From assembly GCA_001275005.1 (NCBI GenBank), contig JWZX01002366.1, positions 1 through 35,408 of the forward strand: DNA of 35,408 nt. Reading direction: 5' to 3'. This document shows positions 9,348 to 19,074 of the stretch, one piece after another (position 1 is the first letter of the stretch; each line of letters begins with the position of its first letter). The notes under the pieces were generated by a model. The model made no database searches. It had not been told where the DNA came from and was given only the letters and a program-made list of their open reading frames with translations. Source of the DNA: Chrysochromulina tobinii (Eukaryota; Haptophyta; Prymnesiales; Chrysochromulinaceae). The position numbers and the translations under genes are program-made.

Positions 9348-9779
9348 AAACGAGCAATGTGGCGTGGCGGGAGCCGTTCTCCCCCGGGGCAGGCGGGGCA
9401 AAAAAGGCGGGTGAGTACGTGATCCTTCACTCCGCGATTGTGAATTGCGTTCTTCATGTTGGTGTGTGAATGCATCTCGCTCCTGCTGTTTACGTGTGGT
9501 TGGTAACCGCATCCGTACGTACGCCGGTCCGGTGTGTTTAACCTCTTCTGCCATGTCTGCTGTGAATTCTGTTTCTCAGCTCTCTGCCTGCATGTGTCTC
9601 AGTTGAGGCCTGGCCTGTATTGTATTGTTTTGCCTTCACGGCTGTGCTGCTTACGTGTTGTGTGTATTAACATGAATTCATAGATGAAGGCTAAGTTTTT
9701 AGGCTCCGCACAGTGCACAGGCCATGCAGCACTGGCGACAGCTTACTTCCCCGACGTCGTACTCCAGCGTAAGGCCATC
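9348..9779 (+). other. Intergenic region and leader of VAC14
   Basis: Non-coding DNA between the RING gene stop and the chosen VAC14 start. It is T-rich around 9480-9680 and holds no gene I can support. An in-frame ATG at 9684 would add 32 unconserved-looking residues to VAC14; I treat it as leader. Confidence 0.5.
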
Positions 9780-11795
9780 ATGAGCATGTCCTCATCGACT
9801 ATTCGCAACCTCGGGCAGAAGGAGTACGAGAAGCGTAAGCAGGCTGCGCTCGAGGTCGAGCACCTCGTGCGAGACCTGCGCGAAAAGCGCGAGTTTGATA
9901 GCATCAACGTGCTCATCGCGCAGCTAACCAATGACCTGGCTGACTCGCCGCAGCCGAACGCGCGCAAGGGCGCGCTGCATGCACTCGCGGGCACCGCCAT
10001 CGGGCTGCGCCAGGACGTCGCGCAGTGCCTCTCTTTTCTCCTCCGGCCGGTCCTTGCGTCCTTCTCAGACCAGGACGCGCGAGTGCGCTACTATGGCTGT
10101 GAGGCTCTGTACAATATTTCCAAGGTGGCGCGCTCGGCATGCGTGGCGCACTTCAACGACATCTTCGACGGCCTTTTCAAGCTCTCCGCGGACACAGACA
10201 CGCAGGTGCAGAACGGCATGCAACTGCTCGACAGGCTGATGAAGGACATTGTGACGGAGTCGGAGGACTTTGGCATCGACGCGTTCATGCCGCTGCTGGG
10301 CGAGCGCATCTACGTCGTCAACCCGTTCTCGCGCCAGTTCCTGTGCGGCTGGATCGCCACGCTCGACTCTGTACCCGACGTCGACATGCTCTCGCACTTG
10401 CCCGTCTTCTTCGACGGCCTCTTCTACATGCTCGCCGACCCAAACAAGGAGATCCGCTCGCAGACCTTCTCGGTGCTCCAGGAGTTCCTGCGCGAGATCC
10501 GCGATGCGGAGACGATCGCGTACGCTCCGATTGTGCACGTGCTCGTGCAGCACTCGGCCTCTCAGGACAAGTTCTCGCGCCTCACCGCGATCACGTGGCT
10601 GCACACCCTCGTCTCGCACGGGCGCGAGCAGCTGCTGCCCTTCTGCGCGCAGATCTTGAATGCGGTCCTCGCGTCGCTCTCGCACACGGAGGAGGAGATC
10701 CGCGAGGCGGCGTCGCGCTCGAACGACACGCTGCGCGCGCTGCTCCAGGCCTCGCACGACGCGCAGTTCGAGATGCACACCATCATGCACGCGCTCACGG
10801 CCCACCTGGCCTCATCGCACGTGGCGACGCTCGTGGCGTCGCTGGGGTGGGTGCATATGCTGCTACGCAAGTCGGCGCCGCGAGTGATGCAGCTCTCGAT
10901 GCAGATCTGGCCGGCGCTCTTCAAGTGCCTCGCGAACCCGTCGGAGGAGGTCGTGCGCCTAGACATCGAGGCCCTCGCGTACATGGCCTCCTCGACCCAA
11001 CAGCACTTTGGGCCGTTCATCGACCACTTGCTCTCGCTCTTCCGCGAGGAACGGCCCCTGCTCGAGGCCCGCGGCACACTGATCGTGCGCCAGCTGTGCG
11101 ACCTGCTCGACGCGCGGAACGTCTTTGTCACGCTCGCCTCGAGCCTGCAGCACGAGGAGGATCTCGAGTTTGCCGGCCAGATGGTCAAGGCACTCAACCT
11201 CATCCTGCTCACCGCACCTGAGACATGGGAGCTGCGTGTGGTGCTCAAGAAGCCCGGGAGCGAGGGCACCGAGCTCTTCGTGACGCTCTACCCCGCGTGG
11301 GCGCACAACCCGGTCTCGCTGCTCGCCGTCTGCCTGCTGGCTCAGGCGTACGAGCATGCTGCCGAACTCATTGCCACGTTTGGACGCTTCGAGATGCCGA
11401 TGGCCTTCCTCGTGCAGATCGACAAGCTCGTGCAGCTCTTCGAATCGCCGATCCTGACGCACGTGCGGCTGCAGCTGCTCGAGCCTGAGGCGCATCCCTT
11501 CCTGCTCAAGGCGCTTTGGGGCATCCTCATGCTGCTGCCACAGTCACCTGCCTACCACACACTCAAGAATCGGCTCTCAGCCGTGCCTGAGCTCGGGCTG
11601 CTCCGACTGCAGCTCAACGCGCAAGCGCAAATTGCGTCTAGCGGCCGGGCCAGCAAGCCTGTTGCCGACACACCGGCGGCGGCAGGGGTGGACTACAAGG
11701 CGCTGCTCAAAACGTACGAGGACGTGCAGGCCAAGCACCGCCGGCTGCAACTGCAGCAAAAGAAGGCCGAAGCAAAGAGGATGGAGCGCAAGTGA
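9780..11795 (+). CDS. VAC14: VAC14, scaffold of the PIKfyve/Fab1 lipid kinase complex
   Basis: A 671-residue protein from the ATG at 9780, shorter than animal and yeast VAC14 (about 780-880). It is an all-helical HEAT-repeat protein. The N-terminal part (TIRNLGQKEYEKRK, then the DQDARVRYYGCEALYNI block) is the Vac14 Fab1-binding region. The C-terminal part (HNPVSLLAVCLLAQAYEHAA, then SPILTHVRLQLLEPE near residue 560) is the Vac14 FIG4-binding domain. VAC14 holds together the kinase Fab1/PIKfyve and the phosphatase FIG4 on endosome and vacuole membranes and so controls PI(3,5)P2. An upstream in-frame ATG at 9684 is possible, but homology begins at MSMSSSTIRNL. No frame breaks were seen. It is convergent with the nucleoporin gene, and the 242-bp inverted repeats lie on either side of it. 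Confidence 0.95.
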   Translation: MSMSSSTIRNLGQKEYEKRKQAALEVEHLVRDLREKREFDSINVLIAQLTNDLADSPQPNARKGALHALAGTAIGLRQDVAQCLSFLLRPVLASFSDQDARVRYYGCEALYNISKVARSACVAHFNDIFDGLFKLSADTDTQVQNGMQLLDRLMKDIVTESEDFGIDAFMPLLGERIYVVNPFSRQFLCGWIATLDSVPDVDMLSHLPVFFDGLFYMLADPNKEIRSQTFSVLQEFLREIRDAETIAYAPIVHVLVQHSASQDKFSRLTAITWLHTLVSHGREQLLPFCAQILNAVLASLSHTEEEIREAASRSNDTLRALLQASHDAQFEMHTIMHALTAHLASSHVATLVASLGWVHMLLRKSAPRVMQLSMQIWPALFKCLANPSEEVVRLDIEALAYMASSTQQHFGPFIDHLLSLFREERPLLEARGTLIVRQLCDLLDARNVFVTLASSLQHEEDLEFAGQMVKALNLILLTAPETWELRVVLKKPGSEGTELFVTLYPAWAHNPVSLLAVCLLAQAYEHAAELIATFGRFEMPMAFLVQIDKLVQLFESPILTHVRLQLLEPEAHPFLLKALWGILMLLPQSPAYHTLKNRLSAVPELGLLRLQLNAQAQIASSGRASKPVADTPAAAGVDYKALLKTYEDVQAKHRRLQLQQKKAEAKRMERK

Positions 11796-12193
11796 GGACG
11801 CCTGTTCAATCCACTGGGGAGATACGCTGAACCCTAGGGTGCGTGCGTGTATAGATATGGTCCGGTGGACCAAAAGCAACAACAGGATACGATTATAGTT
11901 GTGTGGCTCAAAAGTTAAGCAAAACGGCAAAATAGTATCGCCGAGACGCGATCGAAGGCCTACTGGCCTAGCGAAGGCCTTCCCTTCAAGCTCTCTCCCC
12001 TCGTCCCTGCCGACTTCCTGCCGACCGCGCGACCGGCCAATCCCCGGCCCGCACGCGTCTGTGCTGCTGCTCAGGTGGTCTGATCCTGGCACACTCTCTG
12101 TCCCGCCGAGTATAGTAGCCAGTACTCAGTAGCGCCCACACACATTGGAGAGCTGCACTCACTGGTCCTCTTCGTCGGCGCCGTTCGTCCGCA
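11796..12193. other. Convergent intergenic region, VAC14 and nucleoporin
   Basis: 398 non-coding bases shared by two 3' ends. No gene, repeat or RNA seen. Confidence 0.5.
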
Positions 12194-15100
12194 TCAGGCG
12201 CCTCCCTTAAATGGGCGCTTGAACTTCTTCATTACGCGCTGCTTCCCACCGGCTCCAGAACCGACATCAAAGGGGTTCGCGTCGCTCGCACCAACCCCAC
12301 CGAATGCCGGCGACGCGCCTCCACCAAAGCCGCCTAAGGCCGGCGCAGCACCCTCACCGAACGCGGGTGCGGCCGGAACGCCAGCTCCAAAGGTGAACAG
12401 TCCGCCCGAAGGGGGGGCCGTGCTCCCGCCACCGCCAAAGGCGAATATGGGTGCCGTCGAGGCCGTCGCCGCACCTCCGGTGGCGCCGAAGGCGAAGGAA
12501 GGGGCCGCGGGAGCAGCGCTGGCGCTCTGCTCGGCGAGAGGCGTGTTGCCAAACGTGCGAGCAGCCGCGGACCCGAAGGTAGGCGCGGCCCCACTACCAA
12601 AGCCGAAGGACGGAGTTGGGGCGGCAGCAGTAGGGGCGGGTGCGCCGAAGGCGAAGGCCGATGCGGAGGGGGGGGCGGCAGCAGGGGCGGGCGCGCCGAA
12701 GGCGAAGGCCGATGCGACGGGGGGCGCGGCAGCAGGGGCGGCGGCACCAAAGGCAAAAGTCGATGCGGCTGGGGGGGGCGCGCCCGCGCCAAAGCCAAAG
12801 GCGGGCGTGGCAGCCGCCGGCGCCCCGAATCTCGGCGCACCGAAAGTTGCTTCGGATGACGGCTTGAACGCAGGCGCATCGGCGTTGAAGGCGAAGTCCT
12901 TGCTTGCCGCTGCGCCAGGCGCCGGCGCCGGTGTCGGTGCGAGAGTGCTGCTGGCAGCACCGAAGGCACTTGTGCTGCTTGCGGCGGTTGGTGCCCCGAA
13001 GGCGAGGCCCCCGAAAGCAGCCCCGCTCGCTGATGCAGGCGCCGCGACCGCGGGGGCCGAGGCGGCAGGTGCCGCTGCGCTGCTCCCACCGCCGAAGCTG
13101 AAGCCGCCCGTGGCAGCGGCCGGAGCTCCAAAAGAGAGATTTGGCGCTGGGGCAGCGGCCGGAGCTCCAAAAGAGAGATTTGGCGCTGGGGCAGCGGCCG
13201 GTGCTCCAAAAGAGAGATTTGGCGCTGGAGCCTTGGTGGCGGTGCCGAAGCTGAAGACGCCACCCAAGGCCGGCGCTGCTGGCGCGGGCGCGGATGCGCT
13301 GAAGGCCGCTGCGGACGTTGGTGCGGGTGTGGGCGGCATGGGCGCCGTCGTGGGCGGCTCTGCTGCGCTCAGCTTGGCGCTCTTCTTGCTGAAGGAGTAG
13401 ATGATGGGCGAGGGTGCAAGGCCGGGATCCTCGGGCGGACCCTTGCTCGGCGTGAACGAGAAGCGCTTGCTCCCGCCCAGGCTGGGGCGCCCCGCCGGAG
13501 CCGCGGGCGCCGGGGCGCTCAGTATTGCGGCGGTGGCCGCGCCCGCTCCGAAGCTGCTACCACCGCCAAAGGTGCTGCTGTAACTGCTTCCTGTGCCAAA
13601 AGTGGGGGCGCTGCAGCCAAAGCTCAGGCTCCCACTCGGCGCCGGCGCGCCATCGCCGGGCGCCTTGGGCGAGGGCAGGTCGCTCGGCTCGTGGCCCGTT
13701 GCGGCGCTGGACACGTGGCTTCGGTGGGAAGTCGCCTTTGGCGCCTTGAGTGAAGGCTGGCGCGGAGCTGGCGCTGGCATGCTGAGCGTGTCCGTGTCCG
13801 GAACCACAGCAGCCACCTGCCCAAGCGTCGCGACGGCGGCGCCGTTGGTCGTCGACGGCAGGTTGAAGCCCCCAAAAGAGGGAGCAGGCGATGCGGCTGC
13901 GGGGGCGCTGCTGCCAAAGCCAAAGACAGGCCTGGCGGCAGCAGGGGCGGCGGCAGCAGGGGCGGCAGCTGGAGTTGGAGCTGGAGCTGGAACTGGAGGG
14001 GCGGCGGGCGCGGGGGCGGCAGGCGCGGGCGCGGGCGCGGCGGAGGCCCCAAAGGAAAAGCCAGAGCTCGCTTTGGCCGCAGCCGGAGCAGCAGCGGCGG
14101 GCGCGGGCGCGGCGGAGGCCCCGAAAGGAGAAGCCGGAGGACGAGGCCGCTGGCGCGTGGGTGGGCGCGGGCGCCGGAGTGAAGCCAAAACCAAAGCCGG
14201 GGCTCGGCGCCGCCGCGGGAGGCAGGACCAGATTCGCTGGCGTCGCGGCCGCACCCCCGAGCCCGCAGGCGAAAGGAGAGGTCCCAGCACAGCGCCGAGC
14301 GCCGAACGGAGAGGGCACCGCGCTCAACGGCGCGGTGGACGGCGCACCCGCGACTCGCCGCGACTCGCCGGTGCCGAACAGGGCGGTCGACGATCCGTTG
14401 GGTGCGCCCATAGGCGACTGGTCCATGGCCGAACGCGTAGGCGGCAGGCCTGCCGCGGAGCGTGCCGCCGTAGCCGGCACACCGAGCTCGCCCAGCACGG
14501 CACGTTCGGTCGCACCAGGCGGTACCAGCCGGGCGGCGGCGCCCTCGAAGGCAGGCAGACCGGCGGCGGCGGCGAGCGGATTGGCTGGGAGCGAGACGGG
14601 CGGCACGTCGAGCATCTCGAGCGTGCGGAGGATCCGCTGCGCTGCCTGGCACGAGGCGGTGCTCGTGGCGAGCGGCGCGGCGCCGTATCGAGCGGCGGCC
14701 GACGAGCGCCGCGCCGCCTTCAGGGCTGGCATCTCGCTCCCCGCCGTACCCGAAGACAGCTGCGGCAGCTCTCCCGACGGCGAGCCGGCCGGAGCAGCGG
14801 CCGCCGCCTTGTCGGCCGGGGCGTAGGCGGGGGCCACGGCAGCCCAGCCACGTTTGGAAGCGCCCGATACGGCGCTCGTTACGGGTGGGAAAGAGGCGAA
14901 GGCTGAGCTACGCGCGCCGCCAAGCGTCGTCGCCGCCGGACGGACGCTGAGGCTGGCCCCGGAGATGGCTCCGTAGCTTGACGATGGCGCGGGCGCATCG
15001 CAGAGCCGAAAGAAGGCGGGCGGCGCGGGCGCCTCGAGGCCACGCGACGTAAGACCGTACGCGGCGCCGGGCAGCGCGAGCGTGTCGTCGGCACGAGGCG

Positions 15101-15938
15101 GCGGCGCCAACGGCGCTGGCGCGCGCGGCGGCTTTCGGAATGCGGAGAGGCTGCCGCCGCTGTCGCTCGTGGCAGCAAGCCACGCCGCCGCGCTGCCAGC
15201 GCCGGAGCCGCCGGCGGCTTCCGGGCCCAAACTGCCGTAGGCGTTCGGCAGGAGCGATGACTGCCTCTTCTGCCGACGCTTGTCTGGACGCGTGAGGTAC
15301 TTGATGACGTCAATACTTGTCGCTCTGGATGAGTCAGCCCAGGGCAAGTTCGCCTGGGCCGGCTTAATTGGGGTGGGCCTCAATACATTGGGCGTCTCGA
15401 CGGCGGCCGGCGCCGGCAAGGGCGGTGGCGCTGGTGACATGCACGAGGAGGCCAAGGCTGGCTGCATCGCAAAGGCGCCAGCCGAGGCGGCAGAGTCATT
15501 TCCCGAGCGCCCGCCACCACTGGCGGCACCGGCTTCCGGAAACGAGGCAGCGCTCGGGAAATGGCCGAGCGCCGGCGGCTGCGCGGCCATGTGTGGCGGC
15601 GCGACCATGTGTGGCGGCGGGCCGAGAATTTGCGAGGTCTCTCCGCGTAGTGGCACCGCTCCGAGTCCAGAGGGCGCAGGATCTACGACTCCCGCAGCGG
15701 CATGATCGGACATTCCCACCGCAATAGAGGGTTCGCGTGCGGGAGCGGGCGGCGGCAGATCGTCTTCCGGGTCGTCGTAGCCAAACAACGACTTGAGGTA
15801 GGACAGGCTGCTGCTTATTATGCCTGTCTCGTTCCGCGCCGCAGCCGCAGGAGCAGCGGCGCCACGTGAGTATGGGGTGGTGCGCGTACGGCCATTGTCC
15901 CGACGCCGCGCCGCGCCAATGGCATCCGTGCCAGACAT
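12194..15938 (-). CDS. FG-repeat nucleoporin, nuclear-basket-like (frameshifted)
   Basis: Two minus-strand frames join into one protein of about 1247 residues if one base at 14123 is skipped. It starts at an ATG (15938). The N-terminus has a short amphipathic stretch (SSLSYLKSLFGYDDPED) and two conserved-looking blocks (RATSIDVIKYLTRPDKRRQK; AAQRILRTLEMLDVPP) that recall basket nucleoporins of the Nup1/Nup153/Nup136 group. The rest is Ala/Pro/Gly-rich with tens of FG motifs (FSFGA, FAFGA, FGFG), ending in KKFKRPFKGGA. FG repeats line the nuclear pore and bind transport receptors. The frameshift is visible by comparing neighbouring repeats: 14113-14135 carries an extra G relative to the same unit at 14041. 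Only removing it continues the FG frame. The class assignment is inference; FG nucleoporin is firm. It is divergent from UBA3. Confidence 0.8.
12212..12453 (-). repeat. 242-bp inverted duplication, copy in the nucleoporin
   Basis: Partner of 6402-6643. Here the segment sits within a long FG-repeat gene and reaches four residues from the natural C-terminus, so this is the likely source copy and the RING gene the recipient. Confidence 0.9.
13113..13229 (-). repeat. Three 39-bp tandem repeats in the nucleoporin
   Basis: Three consecutive 39-base units, identical apart from one or two bases in the third, encode a 13-residue FG unit (APAPNLSFGAPAA). The near identity shows recent expansion. Confidence 0.9.
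14123..14123 (-). other. Single-base frameshift in the nucleoporin
   Basis: The plus strand reads GGCCCCGAAAGG here, but GGCCCCAAAGG at the homologous repeat near 14046. The extra G moves the minus-strand frame by one and would end the FG frame after SSSGFSF. It is either a sequence error or a real lesion. Confidence 0.65.
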
Positions 15939-16143
15939 CAGGCAGCAGGCTCGTCAGGCAAGCTCCGGCCTCCGGCGGCAGCCGCGTCGCACATTGACTG
16001 CCGCGGCGGCGAAACCTGCATTCACGTGAATCAAACGAACGTACAAACTCCTCGTGAACCGCCTTGACTTGACTTGACTCGACTTGCTTCCGACACTTCC
16101 GCCGAGGCGGGACGGAGAAGTCGGGCCGGAATCGAGCGCCGAT
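15939..16143. promoter_or_regulatory. Divergent promoter region, nucleoporin and UBA3
   Basis: 205 bases between two divergent ATGs. It contains a 12-base perfect palindrome ATTCACGTGAAT (16020-16031) with a CACGTG core, the classic bHLH/bZIP E-box or G-box, and a short TTGAC tandem repeat at about 16064-16083. Regulatory use is inferred from position. Confidence 0.5.
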
Positions 16144-17505
16144 ATGGCCACACTTGACGACCCGGACAGCGCGGAGCGCTGGGCGGACGTGTCGCTGCTC
16201 ACGACGCGCTCGGGCCCGCTCGCCAATGAGGGCAACTATGGCACGCTCTTCAACCCGCCAGTTATCTTCGAGCCGATGCCCGAGATCGTGCAGTTCATCC
16301 GTAACATGGCGCGAGTGCTCGTGGTTGGCGCGGGCGGCCTGGGCTGCGAGCTGCTCAAGGACCTTGCGCTGATGGGTTTCGGCCAGATCGACGTCATCGA
16401 TATGGACACCATCGATGTATCCAACCTCAATCGGCAGTTCCTCTTCCGCAACGCGGACGTTGGCCGGCCGAAGGCAACAGTAGCGGCCGAGTTTGTGATG
16501 AAGCGAGTCAAGGGCGTGACGGTCACGCCGCACTACTGCCCAATCCAGGAGAAAGACGCCGAATGGTACCGTGGCTTCCAGGTCATCGTCATGGGGCTCG
16601 ACTCGATCGAGGCGAGGCGGTGGCTCAATGCCATGATGTGCTCGCTCGTGCGGTACGAGACCAGCGAGGCGGGTGAGCGTGTGCCCGACCTGACGTCGGT
16701 GATCCCGCTCGTGGACGGTGGCACCGAGGGCTTCCAGGGCCACGTGCGCACCATCTACCCGTGCGTGTCCGCCTGCTTCGAGTGCACGCTCGACCTCTTT
16801 CCGCCGCAGCAGGCGGTGCCGCTGTGCACGATTGCCGAGACGCCGCGCAGCGCGGCGCACTGCATCCTGTACGCGCACCTGATCGAGTACCCCAAGGAGT
16901 TCCCCGAGGGCAAGCCCGATAAGGACGATCCCGCGTACCAGAACTGGGTGTACACGCACGCGCTCGAGCGAGCCAAGAGGTTCAACATCCCGGGCGTCAC
17001 GCTGATGCACACGCAGGGGGTGATTAAGAACATCATTCCCGCGATCGCGTCGACGAATGCGATCGTGGCGGCCGCGTGCGCGAGCGAGGCGTTCAAGATT
17101 GTGACCAACTGCGCCGCCTTCCTCGACAACAACCTCATGTACATGGGTGGACAGGGCCTTTACGCGCCCACGTTCAAGTACGAGCGCAACGCGCAGTGCG
17201 TCGTGTGCGGCGACGGCGTGGTCATGACCGCCGCGCCGCAGACGAGCCTGACGCTGCTGATGGAGAAGATGGCCGAGGATCCGCGGCTGCGACTCAAGGC
17301 GCCCTCGCTCTCCGTCGTGGGCGGCAAAAAGGGCGACACTCTCTACATGCGTGGCATCCTCGAGACAGAGTACGTGGCCTATCTCGACCTGCCGATCAGC
17401 GAGCTCTTCGACTCGGGCGCCACGCTGCATGTTACCGACCCCGGCGTGCCGGGCTCCATCAGGCTGATCGTCGAGTTTGCCTGCGAGGACATCGTGCTCG
17501 AGTGA
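16144..17505 (+). CDS. UBA3: UBA3, catalytic subunit of the NEDD8-activating enzyme
   Basis: A 453-residue protein from the ATG at 16144, close to human UBA3 (463). The open frame extends upstream only from a TTG. The adenylation domain has the nucleotide-binding GAGGLG (62-67) and the DMDTIDVSNLNRQFLF segment. The catalytic cysteine is Cys228 in PLCTIAETPR. Zinc cysteines are seen as CFEC (211, 214) and CVVC (352, 355). The last 90 residues match the ubiquitin-fold E2-binding domain. With its APPBP1/NAE1 partner it adenylates NEDD8, takes it as a thioester and passes it to UBC12, feeding cullin neddylation. The spacing and the PLCTIAETPR motif separate it from UBA2 and UBA1. No defects seen. 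Confidence 0.96.
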   Translation: MATLDDPDSAERWADVSLLTTRSGPLANEGNYGTLFNPPVIFEPMPEIVQFIRNMARVLVVGAGGLGCELLKDLALMGFGQIDVIDMDTIDVSNLNRQFLFRNADVGRPKATVAAEFVMKRVKGVTVTPHYCPIQEKDAEWYRGFQVIVMGLDSIEARRWLNAMMCSLVRYETSEAGERVPDLTSVIPLVDGGTEGFQGHVRTIYPCVSACFECTLDLFPPQQAVPLCTIAETPRSAAHCILYAHLIEYPKEFPEGKPDKDDPAYQNWVYTHALERAKRFNIPGVTLMHTQGVIKNIIPAIASTNAIVAAACASEAFKIVTNCAAFLDNNLMYMGGQGLYAPTFKYERNAQCVVCGDGVVMTAAPQTSLTLLMEKMAEDPRLRLKAPSLSVVGGKKGDTLYMRGILETEYVAYLDLPISELFDSGATLHVTDPGVPGSIRLIVEFACEDIVLE

Positions 17506-18066
17506 GTGGGCGCAGCGCGTCCATGTCCGAAGTACCTCGTACCTACCGGGCATCACGCGGCTTTCCCCCGGTCCGGCCCGGTGGCGGGGGATCCGGACGT
17601 GGCTGCGTATGCGAGCGGTCCCGGGTCGGCGGGGGGCCCGGGCAGACTCGGTGACGGGGGATCCTGACGCACGCTACTCGCTAGATTTAAGATATATTCA
17701 TAAATTTTCATCGATGAACTTTCTCGCAAACTTTCATTCCCAGATTATGTTTAATTCCCTATCGCACCAACACGGCGCTTGCTACGTGACAACCAGGGTG
17801 ACCGTGGATACAGTGGCTCTTGTCAGATGCAGGTGCAGCGCTGGCGCGGTGTCTGACGGCAGTAACACACGCCCCTGGCGCGGGCTCTGGCGAGCACGGC
17901 ATGTCGTATCGACGTGCAGCGGCGTGCGCATCAAGGCGCAGCAGCGTCACCAGGTCCTTACCAACCCTACCCTCACACGCGCTGGCGCATGGCGTTCTCG
18001 TCACGTCCTTGAGGAAGAAAACCATCGTAGTCGGAACTTGAGCACGCCTGTGCGCTGTGAGCGAGC
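17506..18066. other. Convergent intergenic region after UBA3
   Basis: 561 bases with no supported gene. The first 170 bases are very GC-rich and include two GGGGGATCC stretches (about 17587 and 17656). A sharp AT-rich block follows at about 17684-17760, which may hold 3'-end signals. Open frames here give no protein-like sequence. Confidence 0.5.
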
Positions 18067-18571
18067 TTAGCGGGCCATCTCGATGGCCGCGGGGGGGGCG
18101 CCACCGCCCGGCGGGGGCTTCATGCAGCCCTGCTCCGGCATGATGGAGAAGGCGCAGATGGCGCACACCGGCTTGCCGACTGCGGACGCACGGGGGGCGC
18201 GTGCACGCAGTCCCTCAAATGAGCAATTGTGACGCAAGGAAATGAGAGGGGGGGGGGGCAAAAGCACCCTTGTCGCCGAAGGGGAACTGCGCAACGGACT
18301 TGAAGCAGAGCATGTGGCTGACACCCGAGATCAGGTTCTTCGTGTCGGGCTTCTTCAAGCCCGCGGTGCAGCAGTACAGGCCAAGCTTGCAGATGAAGCC
18401 ATCCTCCTTGACCATGCCGACAGGCAACGGGGTGTCGTTCGCGGCGCAGCAGAACTTCTCCTCAATGCAGATGAAGGTGCTCTCGCCACGGCCGAGGATG
18501 AGGATCTTCTCCAGGTCGACGGAGCTGTAGCAGCAAATGGTGGCGGAGAAGAGGAACTCAGGGGGCGCCAT
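18067..18571 (-). CDS. Cysteine-rich conserved algal protein, one intron
   Basis: Exons 18571-18268 and 18179-18067 give a 138-residue protein. The start is the ATG at 18571; the frame extends upstream only from a TTG. The chain carries paired cysteine motifs (ATICCYSS, EEKFCCA, LGLYCCTAGLKKP, KPVCAICAFSIMPEQGC), about a dozen cysteines in all, with the repeated theme FICxxx(F/Y)CC. No signal peptide or membrane span is obvious. I recall similar FICKLGLYCC-type proteins in haptophytes and dinoflagellates, where they are multicopy and uncharacterised; I assign no function. Metal or disulfide binding is a guess from the cysteines. The exon junction falls between GDK and GKPVC with a phase-1 splice that keeps the frame. 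Confidence 0.65.
18180..18267 (-). other. Intron with poly-C tract
   Basis: An 88-base GT-AG intron (minus-strand donor GTGCTTTT, acceptor CGTGCGTCCGCAG). It contains an 11-base C run on the coding strand (G run at 18248-18258). Splicing joins the two Cys-rich exons in frame; reading through gives an unrelated tail. Confidence 0.65.
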
Positions 18572-19074
18572 GTTATCCTTTGGCCAAATCAGCAAATTGC
18601 AACTAACTACTGAGCGCCAGATCCACGTCGAGAATCCAACGTCGGCGATTTTGGTCGGGAGAAAATCTCAACTGGAAAGTAGAATTCGTCATTATAATAT
18701 GGTGATGAAAGGGAAATGAATGACATTGGAGTCCAGCGTGCCCTGAACCCCTGATGTTGGGCTGTGTGGGTAGATCCTTAAAGGCACTAACTCTAACAAT
18801 GGACATGCTCTATTATACCGGACCGGAGAAAGTAATCCACATGGTCATGCTCCTCATGCATGGTACCCGTTACGCAACGCGACCGCACTGGCGCAATGGC
18901 AATCACCTTTTCACACATGCTTCCTCACTCGCGCATGTTCACACTCGCGCCATGGAACCACTTTGGGCTTCATGTTTGGATGGAAGGAAGACCGTTCCCC
19001 ACAGGTGCTGTCCAGCCTCATGCAGGTTGGCTCCATCTGCAGCTCATCCCTGTGCGTCGTCGCCAGTGGACCAC
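18572..19074. other. Intergenic region upstream of the cysteine-rich gene
   Basis: 503 bases between two minus-strand genes. It is relatively AT-rich around 18600-18860 and should hold the promoter of the cysteine-rich gene and the 3' end of the NTF2-like gene. No gene or RNA recognised. Confidence 0.45.

Noticed and set aside
13113..13229. Tandem units that could be read as a CRISPR array
   Set aside because: The units are directly adjacent without spacers and encode FG repeats in frame; this is a eukaryotic locus.
12219..13400. 393-codon plus-strand frame over the nucleoporin gene
   Set aside because: It is Ala/Pro/Lys low complexity, the complement of the FG-repeat codons. The minus strand has clear FG motifs and natural ends.
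12194..15938. Calling the nucleoporin a pseudogene
   Set aside because: Only one base breaks the frame, the rest keeps FG coding over 3.7 kb, and a sequencing or assembly error is at least as likely.
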